DNA of 64,000 nt from NCBI RefSeq assembly GCF_963576615.1, contig NC_088708.1:55043196-55107195 (forward strand), given 5' to 3'. The stretch is from Watersipora subatra. Lineage: Eukaryota; Bryozoa; Gymnolaemata; Cheilostomatida; Watersiporidae. Below, one piece after another: positions 24,801-37,358 of this stretch (position 1 is the stretch's first letter; the number at the start of each line of letters is the position of its first letter). The notes under the pieces were generated by a model that ran no database searches, was not told where the DNA came from, and was given only the letters and a program-made list of their open reading frames with translations. A program made the position numbers and the translations under genes.

Positions 24801-27800
24801 ATATTACCCTCATAAACCGAACAATATCCTCTAATTGATTAAAAGCCAAAACCATTGACCTATGAGCCACTGAAAGAGTCTCTATCCATTAAGCAATGTA
24901 TATTCTTGGCCATTTCTTGTTATATTTATCTCAAACATGCCTCTACTTTGGTAAGGCAAGCCGTCCGTCATCTGAAATGTGATGCATACATGTTTAGAGT
25001 CGCGCTATTATACGGTTGCTAAGAGAACTTTACTAGTAACACAAACCTTGTTACAGTTTTTTGTCAATGAGTCATCATTTCATAAGTTCTATGAATCGGA
25101 AGCATATGCTCATCGCAAAATTAAAATTCATTGTTTATTTATGGAGCAAAGATCGCTCTCAACATCGATAAAACAATGATAAGACAATAATTGTGATAGT
25201 ATTAGAAAACTTGTTAAGTGCCAAAGTTATCTTAGATAGCTACTAGCAAATTCTAACAGCCATACAGTCAGACGAGAGTGAAAGCTCGCAACTCTCTGCT
25301 TCCTTTTGATTTGGTGATGAAGAATTGTATAAATATTCATGTAGTCTGATCGTAATGCTAAAATAAGATTGATTGGTGATTTTAAATATAGCTTCTTAGC
25401 AAAGAAAAGTGTAAAATAGATTCTACCAGTTACAGATCTTTGTTTATATGATTAAAGATTAGACACTAAAGGCAGACTGATAGTGCTGGTATATTCGGCA
25501 GATGATCAGAGAGATTCTTTCAAAATAAATGTTTCCTTCTGAGATCTTGAATATTTTTGTTTCTTCTTGTCAGGACATTCAAATCTGTCTTTTTTACAAA
25601 CAAATCAATACTAGAGGATGTAAGAATCATTCCTGTTTCTTGTGTACAGGCAGCAGTTAAAAAACTAATTGACAAAATCCAATGCCTGTCATGGGAATTA
25701 GATGAACCATTTCTTACTTAACCAAGCTTTATATAAGTACAAATGTTTGTTCAAAAGTTACTGTAGGGTTCTAAATAGGACAAAGCATACATCAGAGTAA
25801 GTCTGTTTTACGTGGAAAATGATGTAATCTGTTTATAGCCCAACTGAATGGTTCTTTAATTTTTAACCTTTGTACAATTGACTCAGTGAGTGCCACTTCA
25901 TCTCCCAGGTTTCAAAAATTCTTGTAGTAGTGACAAAAATAGTAGATGTAGACAAGCTTGAAAACCATGGCTACAAATGGCGGCTTTACAGAGTGAATTT
26001 GTCACTGGCGCCACAATCAATATATTTGGCATTAGAGCCAAAGTTGAAAAATTGATTTTTTTTAAACATTCGAAAAGTTTAATTCAGTTTAATCTTTGGA
26101 AATGGCCCTTTTTTTGATGCTATGAGTGTTTTTGTGCTAATTAAAATACTTGGCGAAAAATAATATTGTATTGATACTGAATGTTAGTACTTTATCGATG
26201 CCATCTCAAACGCTTTGTACCAAAAACACAACAATCTGTTTTTGATAAAGCCTGTTAAAAGCTAGACAACAAATATTGCTGGGAGAATAAATCATTTAGT
26301 GCACTGAAAACATTGCATCAGCTAATGGGATGTCTTTAAATCATCAGAAGTACAAGACAAATGAAACTTGAGTTCACAACCAAGTTAAACTTTCTGACTC
26401 ATTTGTGGTAAAATTGGAACTGGCTGGAACTCAAATTTTAACTATAGGTTGTTTATTTCAAAAGCATTCATTAACGAAATACAATCAGTTTTGTTAAAAA
26501 CAGCTTTATAATTATTCAGCATTCTGATATGATTATTAGGCCTAATCAGACGCTGAACTAAGCTTGTTAAGATCAAATAAAATGTCTTCCAAACGGTGGT
26601 TGTAAATTGTCAGTTGGACTATTAATCTGATGAATGAAAGGTTCGCCACCCATGCCAACTGTACACTTGATAAACGATCAACATGTACATCTATTACCTT
26701 TTCACACCTAGCAGTCTCACATCTACTGCCCCGTGAACCCTAATTTCGATGTTTCGCGGTCAGCTCGCAAGTACGGGAAAAAATTAATTATGCATTATAT
26801 TTGCAATGATGAATTAGAAGCCAAAGTTTTGCCCATGCGGTTGGGTTCAGAAGAGACTCTCTCATGATATTTAATCTAGTCACTGCACCCAGTTGTCTTA
26901 ATGGCCGCAGATATACTGTTTGGTAATAAGATTAAGGACTAATGTTCAGCAACAGTCTAGATCTATCAGATAACGATCAGAATACAGTTCTTCACAGCCC
27001 TCCACAATCTTCCTCAACTTTCCACAGTTTCCCCTAGCTGTCCACAGCTCTCCACTGCTCTCCACAGCCTTCCACAAATCTTCACAGATTTCCACAACCC
27101 TCCATAGCCCTCCACAAACCTTCACATACCTCCACAGTCTTACACAGCCCTTCACAGCTCTCTTCAAACCTCTAAGGCTTTCTTAAACTTTCCAAAGCCT
27201 TCCACTGCTTACAAAGAGTTTTTCCATAGTTGGAGCAGGCTTAAAGCGGGCTAGCACTAAAACTGCTTAAGATTTCTTACAAAAGCTCGCCTGCATACCC
27301 TTGCTCAGCCCAACAAGATTCAAGCTAAACTGGGCATGCCAGCATTTTTAATATTTTTCTTAAAAGTATGATAGCCTGTTCTAAAGTGCCTAGTCATCAA
27401 TTGGATGCTTACTGACTTTTCCATTTTTTTATTTTATGTTTGATGTCTGAAAGGCAATGGGTTTTACAGAGCAATTTGTTTTAAACATAATACATGTACT
27501 TTATGTTATGACAACCAGTCAAATATCAAAAGATTTTATGACTATCTTTAAAATACTGCCTGTTATAGTATCAGTACTAAATGTAGCTGTCATAGGACCT
27601 CATACTAAATCATGGCATTACAGTTAAATGATTTGCTAAAATGTTATCTTAAGCCTGGTCTTGAGCTCACTTAAATGCATAAAAGTTTTATTCTTGCAAA
27701 ATCTTAGCTGATAATATTAATTGTGATCACATTATTTAATTCCGCTGTATGATTAAAATAAAAAAAAAATGTCATGAAAATTGGGTCCTTTATTTTTTCA

Positions 27801-30800
27801 ATTGAAAACTAGAATATAGTGTAATATATTAAGAAAAATGAATATTTGTACAGCGCTCAACATTAAAAATATTTCATTATAAGTTCAACGTGTTTTTATG
27901 TTTTCATGCTAAATAACACGTATTTGACACAGCTAATTATCTTTAATTAATTGCGTCAAAAATTTTATTTTGTCAATGATGTAGAAAAATATTCCTGGCA
28001 ACAAAATCTGGGTCACCTTAGTTGTGCGAGCAACCAGAAATTATCAGCCGCGTGCCTTATGTTGTTGTTTGTGAGAATATAAGCTCCTGAGAAAAGATTA
28101 TTTATTTTAAATGCGCAATGTATAATTACTCCTTTGATCTAGTTTTGCGGGAAATACTCGGGTAAAATAAAGTGTTAAATAAATCTTCTTTTCAAAATGG
28201 ATCTAGAAAGATATACATTTTGTTATCATTGGTCTACAATGCTAAAAACAAATTAGACCACGTGACAAAAATAAAAGCGGAATAAAATACAGAGTAGTAA
28301 AATAAAATTACAAACAGTAAAGTAAAATGTAACTATGTTCTGGTTTAAAATAATACTTTATAATAACTAGCTAATGTTTTATGTATTAAGTTAGCGGTTT
28401 ATAGAAATTGTTTTAATTTCTACATTTACTGTTTGTAAACAATATTCTCTACTGATGAAATATGTTGAAACTATTCTGTAGATACTCGAGAAGCTGCTTA
28501 TTTAAATGCAATAACTGCTGCCGGCATCTTATATTCGGTAACTCAAGCCTGCTCCATGGGTGTGCTTTGGCAATGCCACTGCGACAGGACAATACGAGAT
28601 GTTTCAGAAGATGAGATGTGGTCGTGGGGCGGCTGTAGCGATGATATCATTTTCGGATATAACAAATCCAAACAATTTACAAAGACGAAACACATAAGCA
28701 CAGATATCAAAGGGCTAATTCGAAATCACAACAATGAGGCTGGAAGACTGGTAAGTTATTTTGTTAAGGTTTTACACAGATGTTTGAATCAAAAAATTAT
28801 AATAGGATTTAATAGATCTTGTCAATGAATAAAACAAAATTATTATGTAATGAGAACTAAATAGTAAATAAAATATTTTTAGTTTTTATAATTTTTCAAC
28901 AAAATATAAGTAGTTTAGTATTAAAATAAATAGCAAAGTATTGTAAAAAATCTTATAGGGCCTGCCATAAAAAAGTACCAAATGAATAAACAAAAATCGC
29001 AATTAGTGCCAGACAGAGCCGATGTTTGCAATCAGGAAGTTTAATACAGCCACTCATCATATATGAGTGGCTGTATTTAGTATACGCAATATGGCCAAAT
29101 CACTTTTATATATTAACGTGATTTGGCCATACTGCATAATCATATCTACATGAACAGAGGCAACCATTACTTTTGTATAAAAGTTACTACCTTTTTAAAA
29201 TACATATGCATTATTTTTCTCTTCCAAAATCTTACGTTGCTTTTCTTTAACGAAAAACCCAATTCATCATTCATAACTGTTCAGCTCTTATACCTGTTTC
29301 TAAGACTAATAAAGGACCATAGATAGGGTCGATCACTTTATTAAAAAAATTATAACTTTTTATATAATAATATAGTATAAATTTATATTATTAAAAATAT
29401 TTAGGTTAGCTAAGTCATTAACATTCAATCAATAGGGCAGTCTATAGGCTCTCTTTATCATGAACCAATTCTTCATATATCTCTTACCAACCTGCTAGCG
29501 TGTTGCCTGATTCTGTGATTTTGAACTCGATTGAATCCGAGGTATGATTAAATTCTCGCTAATTGGCATCACTGATGTAGGAACGAGCCAGTTCTACCAA
29601 ATTTTGGTTGTCACAATTAAATCCTGATGGCAATTACAAGGGCATCGTCGAATTGTTGGCTGCGTAGTTTTTGAGATTAGTAATTCCCTTTTGTGATTTA
29701 AGAGTTGTCTTGTTAAAAAGGTATTATGAGACTCAAGAGTGATTGGCCAAAGTTTAACTGTTAACACTTTTTAATTATTTGAGTTCTGAACTGTAAGAAT
29801 ATAAAATTATTTCAACAAATAAAAACTATAGGACAATTGTTGTGACAAGGGTTAGAGAACTTCGCATTGCAGAGCCTATCATGACGTTTTTAAACAAATA
29901 CATATATAAACAGAACACTCAGGCATTGCTAGTAATGGTAAAAAATGCCTTCAAAAATGTGTGAGCACTTTTTCAAATCAAAAACTAAAGCTATAGTGTT
30001 ACTTAACATATTTTAAGAAATATTTTAGTGGCGTAGTTTTTACCAGTGCTACATAAATTTGCTTTTTTGTGTGAAAGTCATAGGCTGTTCATATAAAAAC
30101 ACAAATACATAAAACGTTTTTGAAAATTAAACTAATTCAAAACCAGAATGTATTTCCTTTTGCTTTTTTCCCAACACATTATTTTGCAGCCTCAGTGTTG
30201 AGGCAGGTTTAATCATTAATCATGTGATGACACAGAATGTGGAACACTGCATGAGAGCCAAAGTATTTTGTTGATCCAAATACCTCACATCACAAGGTTT
30301 TGTTTCATAAAATTAGGCAAATGAGGTAATATCAAAGGAATACATCACATTGTAACTTGTCGGTTGCCACGTAACAATTAGTTGATTCACAAAAAGCAGT
30401 CATTTGGACTCCCGGTTTTTATTATCACTCGCCATAAAATTACTTCTTTTGTGTCAAACTCGATGTAATCTAGATTAATTATGTTTTCTTCACTTCTATT
30501 AAAAAGTTATTTGTAATCGTCGATGATTTGCCCTAGTCCGTTAATGTTACTAGACGTAACAGATTAAAATTTAGCTGATTAAATTGTTTAAATAAAAAAG
30601 TTGGATTATCAGAAATGCGTATTTCGTTGGAACGAGAAATGTCATTGTGCAAAAAAGCTATTGTCATCAAAGTATGGCTATAAATGGGGATTATAAACTT
30701 AGAATCTAAACCTTCAGCGGCGCTGCTACTTACCTACCTTTCCTTACTGCTACTTAGCGGTAAGTTAAGATAAGGCTGTCTTCCTTAGCTATTCTATCGA

Positions 30801-33800
30801 GCAACACAATTCGATTTTCCAAGAACCGTAATTAATGCAGTGAACTTTATAGAAAAAAACTGAATGAATAAGTAGACGATTTGTTACCTAAGGTCACCGC
30901 TGTCAACTTCTGTCTGGAAAACCGTTTCTTTTGGCCCTTGTAAGGTCTCTAATGAAAATGCTAAGCATACCACTCAGTTCTTCCTCCCTAATTAATCGTT
31001 ATACAATTCGAGATAAGATGAATTGATCTGTAGTTTCAATAAGAAGGACATGAGAATGAATACTTATATAAAGTCTTGATTAGCATATGCAACTGGCTTG
31101 AGTATAGCCATATATTTCACAGATGGCATGCCTAACACCGTTTGTATCCGGCCAAACCCTTGGCAACAAGCAGCAAGCTTAGTCATATATTCTATCTTTT
31201 TTGTCACAAAATCTCGAAAACTTTCATGTCCAAACATAAAAGACCTAGTATTTGTCCTACCAACAACGCTTGTAGCGCGCAACCAGTTGTAGTTAACTTG
31301 CTATGAGTTGTTCTATACAATAAGATTTAAAAACATGATACCAAAAAATTGCTTCCTTTGACCATTTGGATGCAGATAACACCAAAAACACTATCTCAGA
31401 GTGAAATGTTTGAAATATATTCCACGTATTTATTGTCTCTCGTCATATTCTACATTTAGTTGTTGGCGGTAAAATTGATTACATTTTGTAAAACAACAGG
31501 TTTAAACCAAGTAGTATTTCATTGTCTCAAATAAATTACAGAAAAATCATTTTGCATCAGCAGGTCTGGCTATTGATCAGAGATTTTCACATAGCCTGGG
31601 CTTCAGAAGCTGGTACTATCCGCTGTTAGTCCTGAATGTCACAAAGAAACAATAATGCTAGTCAGGCACCACCAAGGCTGCTTGGATTTGCTAAAACCAA
31701 GTTTCATATAAGTCACATCACATGTTGTATTCCATCGTGAAGCTTGTATGCTAAATGTGAAGTTAAAATTGTAAAATAACTTTAAACTCATAAAAACAAT
31801 ATCGAGGAGGTTTGCACTTTTAAGAATTATTGATTCAACAAACAGGTTAGTTGTCTAGTCAGCAGTTATAGTTGACAAGAGATGACAACTAACCTATAGT
31901 TGACAAATGACAGAATAGGGAGAGAAATGACAGCCACGTCAGAGGTAACAGTCGGAAGCACGGTAGCAATAAATTTCACCATATCGCGGCTTTGTTTGCT
32001 CTTTTCCATAATTAATCATTGTAGTCGATCGTAATAAGGCGTCGTGTTCGTCTGATAAGGACTGACAATATTAATATTGATACTTGGCTGGTTGCTGCAG
32101 GCTAAATATTCTCATAGCGAATGCAATTAAACATCTCATAGATAGAGAGAGCAAGCAAATTTTCTAATAGGCGAGTGTCACTTCTCCGTGCATTTTTTAG
32201 TTCCGGAAGGTGGTAAACAGCAAAAAGGAACCAGCCTGATAGATTCTCACTACTCACATGTACATAAGCAGTCAAATACTAACAGCAATCTGTTTGGTTG
32301 CGTAGAATGGTTTTTAAGTGTATAAGGATTCAACTAATAACAGCAATATGTTTGGTAGCATGAGATGGTTTCCAACCTAATGAGCATTCAAATAGTAACA
32401 GTAATAACTGCAATATGTTTGACAGCATGGGGCATAAGTTATTTTGACATGGTTACCTATGCAGGTTTGTCTTTATGGCCACTTGAAACGATTAAACTTC
32501 TCATGTATATCTACATGTATATATTAAGTATAGCTCCATTTAAACTTATATGCTCCAATAATTTCAAATATAGGCTTTATATGATAATTTATTATAATTC
32601 TATTAGGTTTGTGCAAAGAAATATTTGTGTAAATAAATCTTTTTGAAAATTTATCTGCATTGCTATTTAGCATTTATATGAAATATTACATCGTATATAG
32701 CAATTGCAAGAAGGGATTTCGATCTGAAAATGATAAACTTTTAAACTTTTCATCGTTTCAGTACAGCTGAGATGTATCAGCTGATGCTGATGATTATAGT
32801 TTTATTTCACATCTTGCTCTTAATTTTGGTTTAAACTAAAAATCATGGGCATGGTTTACAGATATTCTTTTTTGACATTCACAGATCGAAACAATTAAAC
32901 GGTTGTAGACTGTAGTACATATGGTGTATATATAGTACATATGGTGTATATATAGTACATATGGTCTATATATAGTACATATGGTCTATATATAGTACAT
33001 ATGGCTCTCATACTGTCAATGCATACGCCATGAAAACCTAATATCGCTAAAATATTACTTTTCTAAATAAGGCATAGAAAGTTATCTCTTGGTGATAAGA
33101 AGCTGACATTATCCAACACATACTTAATCAAACTGCTATCAAACTTTCATGGTTTCCAGATGACAAAAATGGTATTTATTAAGAATTCAGAAAGTTTGCT
33201 GATCGAATAGTTAATATTGTTATGTTGGCTATCTTCAAATTCAACTTATCATCAGTAATCATTATATTCCATACTCTTACACAAGAGTGACTGTTTAGAT
33301 ACGTAGTCATTATATTCCACACTCTTGCACAAAAGAGACTGTTTAGATACAGTAGTCATTATACTCCATACTCTTGCACAAGAGAGACTGTTTAGATACG
33401 TAGTCATTATATTCCATACTCTTACACAAAAGAGACTGTTTAGATACAGTAATCATTATACTCCATACTCTTGCACAAGAGAGACTGTTTAGATACGTAG
33501 TCATTATATTCCATACTCTTACACAAAAGAGACTGTTTAGATACAGTAGTCATTATACTCCATACTCTTGCACAAGAGAGACTGTTTAGATACGTAGTCA
33601 TTATATTCCACACTCTTACACAAAAGAGACTGTTTAGATACAGTAGTCATTATACTCCATACTCTTACACAAAAGAGACTGTTTAGATACAGTAGTCATT
33701 ATATTCCATACTCTTACACAAAAGAGACTGTTTAGATACGTAGTCATTATATTCCATACTCTTACACAAAAGAGACTGTTTAGATACGTAGTCATTATAT

Positions 33801-36800
33801 TCCATACTCTTACACAAAAGAGACTGTTTAGATACAGTAGTCATTATACGCCATACTCTTGCACAAGTGAGACTGTTCAGATACGTAGTCATTATATTCC
33901 ATACTCTTACACAAAAGAGACTGTTTAGATACAGTAGTCATTATACTCCATACTCTTGCACAAGAGAGACTGTTTAGATACGTAGTCATTATATTCCATA
34001 CTCTTACACAAAAGAGACTGTTTAGATAAAGTAGTCATTATACTCCATACTCTTGCACAAGAGAGACTGTTTAGATACGTAGTCATTATATTCCATACTC
34101 TTACACAAAAGAGACTGTTTAGATACAGTAGTCATTATACTCCATACTCTTGCACAAGAGAGACTGTTTAGAAAAAGGTTTCTCACCTACTAATGCATAT
34201 TATTTTATACTGAGAGTTTTTGTGGTTAGGTAAAAACTCATTTATCAAATCCACCCCTTCGGTGTCTGCAGAAGATATTTGAGGCACCTGGCTCAATTTA
34301 ATTAACACTTTTAATCATGCTTGTTTTTAATAGAGACAAATATATTTCTGTTAACTACCCTGCCAGTTGAAACTCGTGTCTCCCATAATGCACCCTGCAA
34401 CTATAAAAAATAATATAATGTGTAGATATAGTTTGTATATTAGCCTAAAGAAAATAATAATTTCTTTTGAAAACAGTGTTTACTATAACAAGAGCAGTGT
34501 CCATCCATCTGCCCGGACATGATCTTTATTATAATAAGAGCCATTTGTCTGCCCGAGCATGATCTTCTCATAATAAAAGCCCATTTGAGTGCCCAAAGCC
34601 TCGCTGAGAGGTTGCAAAAGAAATTGCTTGCAATAGGATTCAAACTCCTGACTTTCAGTTTAGTAGACCGACCCTCTCCCACCTGTACAAACTTACCATA
34701 TGTTGAAAAGATTGTGCGGTTAGTTATTTCACTTGACAATCTCTTACGGCGCACCAGATCACCAAAGGACTAGGTTTGATAAAAAGGGACTATATCTACT
34801 GCTGACAAAAAAGAACAGCAATCAAGTTTAACCAATCAAAAGCATAATTGTTAGGGCTATTTAGTTTAGTTGGTCTGGACAAATTACTTGTTGTAACATC
34901 ACAATTTTGTTCCCAACTGAAAAATGGTTTCATAGCTGAGATACTCACACTTGTCTGAAATGACACTAATAGCGTTTTAGTTATAAAAATTGTCAACTTT
35001 TGTTCTCGAGTGAAATGACTAATGTTGTTAAAATGCTAGACTTAAATTTTAAGACATTCCGTCTCAAATAATTTTAGTCAGAAATCTATTTTCTGCGTTT
35101 AATATGTTATTATAGTACAAAGTTGCATGTTGTTTCAGTAATGGGTCTTACCTTTTCTAAAGATGAGCTTACACAAAAGTTTTGTTGATTTTATCAGAAA
35201 GTATCGGTATTTTTTTACCATTTGCGATTGTTTTTGGTGTTTGAGACAGTTTGATGGCCAAGACGTTCTAAAATTAAAATTAATAAAGCTAAACTGCGGT
35301 TAAAATGCTCAAATTAAGCAGAAGTGTGATTATGACGTCTATAGTTGCAGAGACTGACAGAACAGAGACGTGTAAAGCTGTAACTTGAATGCAATAGTCA
35401 ATATCAGCTATCGCAACGCTTGCAACTAATCACATCAATTGGCACACATTTTTCTTCTGAGCATTTTAATTGTGATCAGGTTTTTATCAATTTTACTCTT
35501 GAAACATCCTGGCAGTCAGATCACCTCATACATCAAAACAATCTCAAATCATAAAACATATCGATTGTTAAAAATATGTTAATAAATAAACAGATTATTG
35601 TTAAATACACTATAGTTTTATAAAGAATAATATAGAAAGAGAACTCGATACGCTATGTGTATTGCAAATTTACAATAGCCTATATATAATATATATACTA
35701 TTATTATATGAAATATAAAGAGCACTTGGCTGTTAGTCAATCACTACAAATTTGTTTCAAGAATATCTATATTTTCTAAATATGTAATTATTTTCTCACT
35801 CAATTCAAGTGACTGGTAATGTCTACTCAAACTCTCAGGTCTCTAACTAAAGACCTGGGACTTTCAGCGCTCAACTACAGATCTTAGCCGTTCTTAATAA
35901 CAAGCTTTTGTGCAACTTGCTTGAGTTGATTGTTGCCGGTATTTAAGCAAAGAACATTTGATGTGCGGGTGCTATTGCACCCAATGCTCCATTGACTACT
36001 GGAACTACAGTTATTTCTATATGTCTGCAGCTTCCAATTTTCTTTCCGAGTGGGAGATATTTCTCCACTTTTTTCTTTTCTTTGTTGGCTATATTGTAGT
36101 CTCTGAGTGCTGATGTATCCATTGCAGTAGCCCTTTTGCTCTCCTTGTTCGCCACCGTGATATATGACTGATTTGCCAAGATGTGCTCATCTGTCTAGAT
36201 ACAGATATCAAACCAGTCGCATGTCGTGGTGGTAGACAAGGAGAGCAAGAGAGCTGCTACTATTAATACAGCAGCACTCAAAGACTACAATATAACCAGC
36301 AAAAAAAGGAAAAAGAGAAAAAATATCTCCCACTTGAATAGAGGATTGAAAGGTGCCCGCATATAGTCACAACTGTAATTCCAATAGTCATTGGAGCAAT
36401 GGGTACCTAGCAAGGGAGAGCAATAGCACCTGCACATCAAATGTGGCTTACCCAAATACTGGCAATATTCAACCCAGGTCAGTTGCAGAAAAGCCCGCTA
36501 TTAGTGAGGGCTCAAATTTCCGGTTTTTGGTAGGAAACCCGAGCTCGAGTAAACATTAGCATCCAGTTGGATTAACCGGAGTGAGGAAAAAATTATATGT
36601 ACACCGGCATATATAAATTTGTGGGCGCAAGTAAATGTATATTTAAAAAACTGTTGTATTTATCTGTTGGTTTCTGTTAGCATACTATTTATGCAGGATT
36701 ATTGCCAATGTCTCTGTGTTTATGCAAAGCCTTATTAAAATTTCACTGACACACATACGATTTTATTTGTTTGATAGCTCATCACCCCAGCTTATTATGT

Positions 36801-37358
36801 TGTATAGTCGTTTCGTAAAGCCTTTTGTAGGCAATTGTTGATTGTTTTTGTAAAACATAAGAACTGATTCATGAACAAATTTTTCAGGCAATTACAGAGA
36901 ACATGAAGAAGAGTTGTAAATGTCATGGACTGTCTGGTTCCTGTACTCTCCGAACGTGTTGGCTTAACATGCCTCAATTTTCTGATGTTGGTAAAAGTTT
37001 GCGAGAGAGATATGATGGAGCACCAAAAGTTATCGGTGACAATGATGGTAAAACATTGATACCAGAAAAAGCAACTATAAAGCCACCAACTACACAAGAT
37101 CTGGTTTATACAGAAGAGTCACCAGATTTTTGCGTGCCGAATAAAAAGTATGGCACTAATGGAACAGTCGGAAGGTTCTGCAATGGCACATCCTACAACC
37201 ATTTTGGTACCGATGCGTGTGACATTTTGTGCTGCAACAGAGGTTTTGAGAGAAAAACTTTTGAAATAAAAAAGAAATGCAGCTGCAAATTTGTTTGGTG
37301 CTGTGAAGTGGTATGTGATATTTGCCACGTGAATGTGACAGTACATTTATGTAAATAG
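21768..37358 (+). CDS. Wnt6: Wnt6 secreted signalling ligand (4 coding exons, spliced)
   Basis: Wnt ligands are secreted, palmitoleoylated glycoproteins that bind Frizzled and LRP5/6 at the cell surface. Exons 21768-21829, 24154-24407, 28482-28750 and 36888-37358 join in phases 2, 1 and 0 to give 351 residues, a usual Wnt length. Residues 1 to about 36 form a hydrophobic signal peptide. The mature part has 24 cysteines, the full Wnt set, with HRWNC (residues 88-92), SVTQACSMG, NHNNEAGRL, CHGLSGSC (207-214, acylated Ser211) and a cysteine-dense C-terminal domain ending WCCEVVC. Wnt6 assignment rests on VTQACSMG, CHGLSGSC plus RTCW, VIGDNDGK and EESPDFCVPN. Candidate N-glycosylation sites are NCT, NGT (twice) and NVT. 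It is convergent with Wnt1. No truncation seen. The first exon is inferred. Confidence 0.93.
22870..23115 (+). repeat. SINE-like repeat, family 2, copy in Wnt6 intron 1
   Basis: It begins ttttttataacaaaagccgt with gtctgtctgcc, contains gggacttgaactcag followed by a tRNA-like stretch, and ends near gatgatttttcatggcgctc. A diverged copy with the same order of blocks is at 34515-34785. Resemblance of gggacttgaactc to a reversed tRNA T-arm suggests a tRNA-derived SINE; this is inference. Confidence 0.5.
24154..24407 (+). CDS. Wnt6: Wnt6 coding exon 2
   Basis: Acceptor ctacatttcag and donor aacag|gtgaga. It encodes the end of the signal peptide, NEVCQKSRK, NPCRKQPQL, ETCQQNF and DHRWNCTT, ending in phase 1. 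The spacing of these cysteines matches Wnt N-terminal helices. RWNC is the family signature. Confidence 0.92.
26985..27205. repeat. C/T-rich degenerate minisatellite (tccacagccct)n in Wnt6 intron 2
   Basis: About twenty imperfect copies of an 11-bp-like unit (t)ccacag(c/t)c(t)t. A Trp/Val/Glu-rich open frame on the minus strand (26946-27167) is produced by the repeat. Confidence 0.8.
28482..28750 (+). CDS. Wnt6: Wnt6 coding exon 3
   Basis: Acceptor ctattctgtag and donor ctg|gtaagt. It encodes DTREAAYLNAITAAG, SVTQACSMG, WSWGGCSDDI and RNHNNEAGRL, ending in phase 0. The GGCSDD and HNNEAGR motifs are universal in Wnts. Confidence 0.95.
29042..29134. repeat. Two adjacent inverted repeats in Wnt6 intron 3
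   Basis: The first hairpin (29043-29073) has 13-bp arms, tacagccactcat and its complement, around a 5-base loop. The second (about 29085-29134) has perfect arms tatggccaaatcac and its complement around about 14 bases, with imperfect outward extension. They could be the remains of a small foldback element. Confidence 0.8.
32918..33004. repeat. 20-bp tandem repeat (tatatatagtacatatggt)n
   Basis: Five copies of tagtacatatggtgtatata or its tct variant, period 20 bases by alignment. Lies in Wnt6 intron 3. The catatg within each unit is palindromic. Confidence 0.85.
33256..34172. repeat. 48/49-bp minisatellite with alternating dimer structure, about 19 units
   Basis: Two unit types alternate. Type A has cattatactcc and ctcttgcacaagagagactg and joins with acagta. 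Type B has cattatattcc and ctcttacacaaaagagactg and joins with acgta. Together they make a dimer of about 97 bp. Midway (33650-33850) the alternation breaks, with hybrid units and a run of B units. Lies in Wnt6 intron 3. Confidence 0.95.
34515..34785 (+). repeat. SINE-like repeat, family 2, copy in Wnt6 intron 3
   Basis: It shares with 22870-23115 the ttattataataagagcc and tgtctgccc start, a ggattcaaactcc block, an accgaccctc block and an ending with cacttgacaatctcttacggc plus gcacc. The copies are diverged. No coding function; open frames here on both strands are incidental. Confidence 0.5.
35940..36200 (-). mobile_element. Retroelement ORF C-terminal remnant, copy 2
   Basis: The minus frame (36179 to 35943) reads ANKESKRATAMDTSALRDYN, then KKKVEKYLPLGKKIGSC, then VVPVVNGALGAIAPAHQMFF and a stop. 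The KE..K..KY..L..KI....VPVV.GALG pattern is that of the C-terminal segment of some non-LTR retrotransposon polyproteins. It forms an inverted repeat with the copy at 36206-36560. Confidence 0.55.
36206..36560 (+). mobile_element. Retroelement ORF C-terminal remnant, copy 3
   Basis: This is the same segment as copy 2 in the opposite direction: VVVDKESKRAATINTAALKD, then, after a frame slip and lost codons, TVIPIVIGAMGT and a stop. The downstream part (gtttttggtaggaaacccga) also matches the copy at 365-560. Lies just upstream of Wnt6 exon 4. Confidence 0.55.
36888..37358 (+). CDS. Wnt6: Wnt6 coding exon 4 (terminal)
   Basis: Acceptor aatttttcag. It encodes AITENMKKSCKCHGLSGSC through to VHLCK and a TAG. 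It carries the acylated-serine loop, the linker (KPPTTQDLVYTEESPDFC) and the cysteine-knot-like C-terminal domain (CDILCCNRG, CSCKFVWCC). No clear AATAAA follows within 1 kb, so the 3' end is not placed. Confidence 0.96.
   Translation, partial: AITENMKKSCKCHGLSGSCTLRTCWLNMPQFSDVGKSLRERYDGAPKVIGDNDGKTLIPEKATIKPPTTQDLVYTEESPDFCVPNKKYGTNGTVGRFCNGTSYNHFGTDACDILCCNRGFERKTFEIKKKCSCKFVWCCEVVCDICHVNVTVHLCK

Noticed and set aside
26946-27167. Trp/Val/Glu-rich minus-strand frame in Wnt6 intron 2
   Set aside because: It is produced by the C/T-rich 11-bp repeat.
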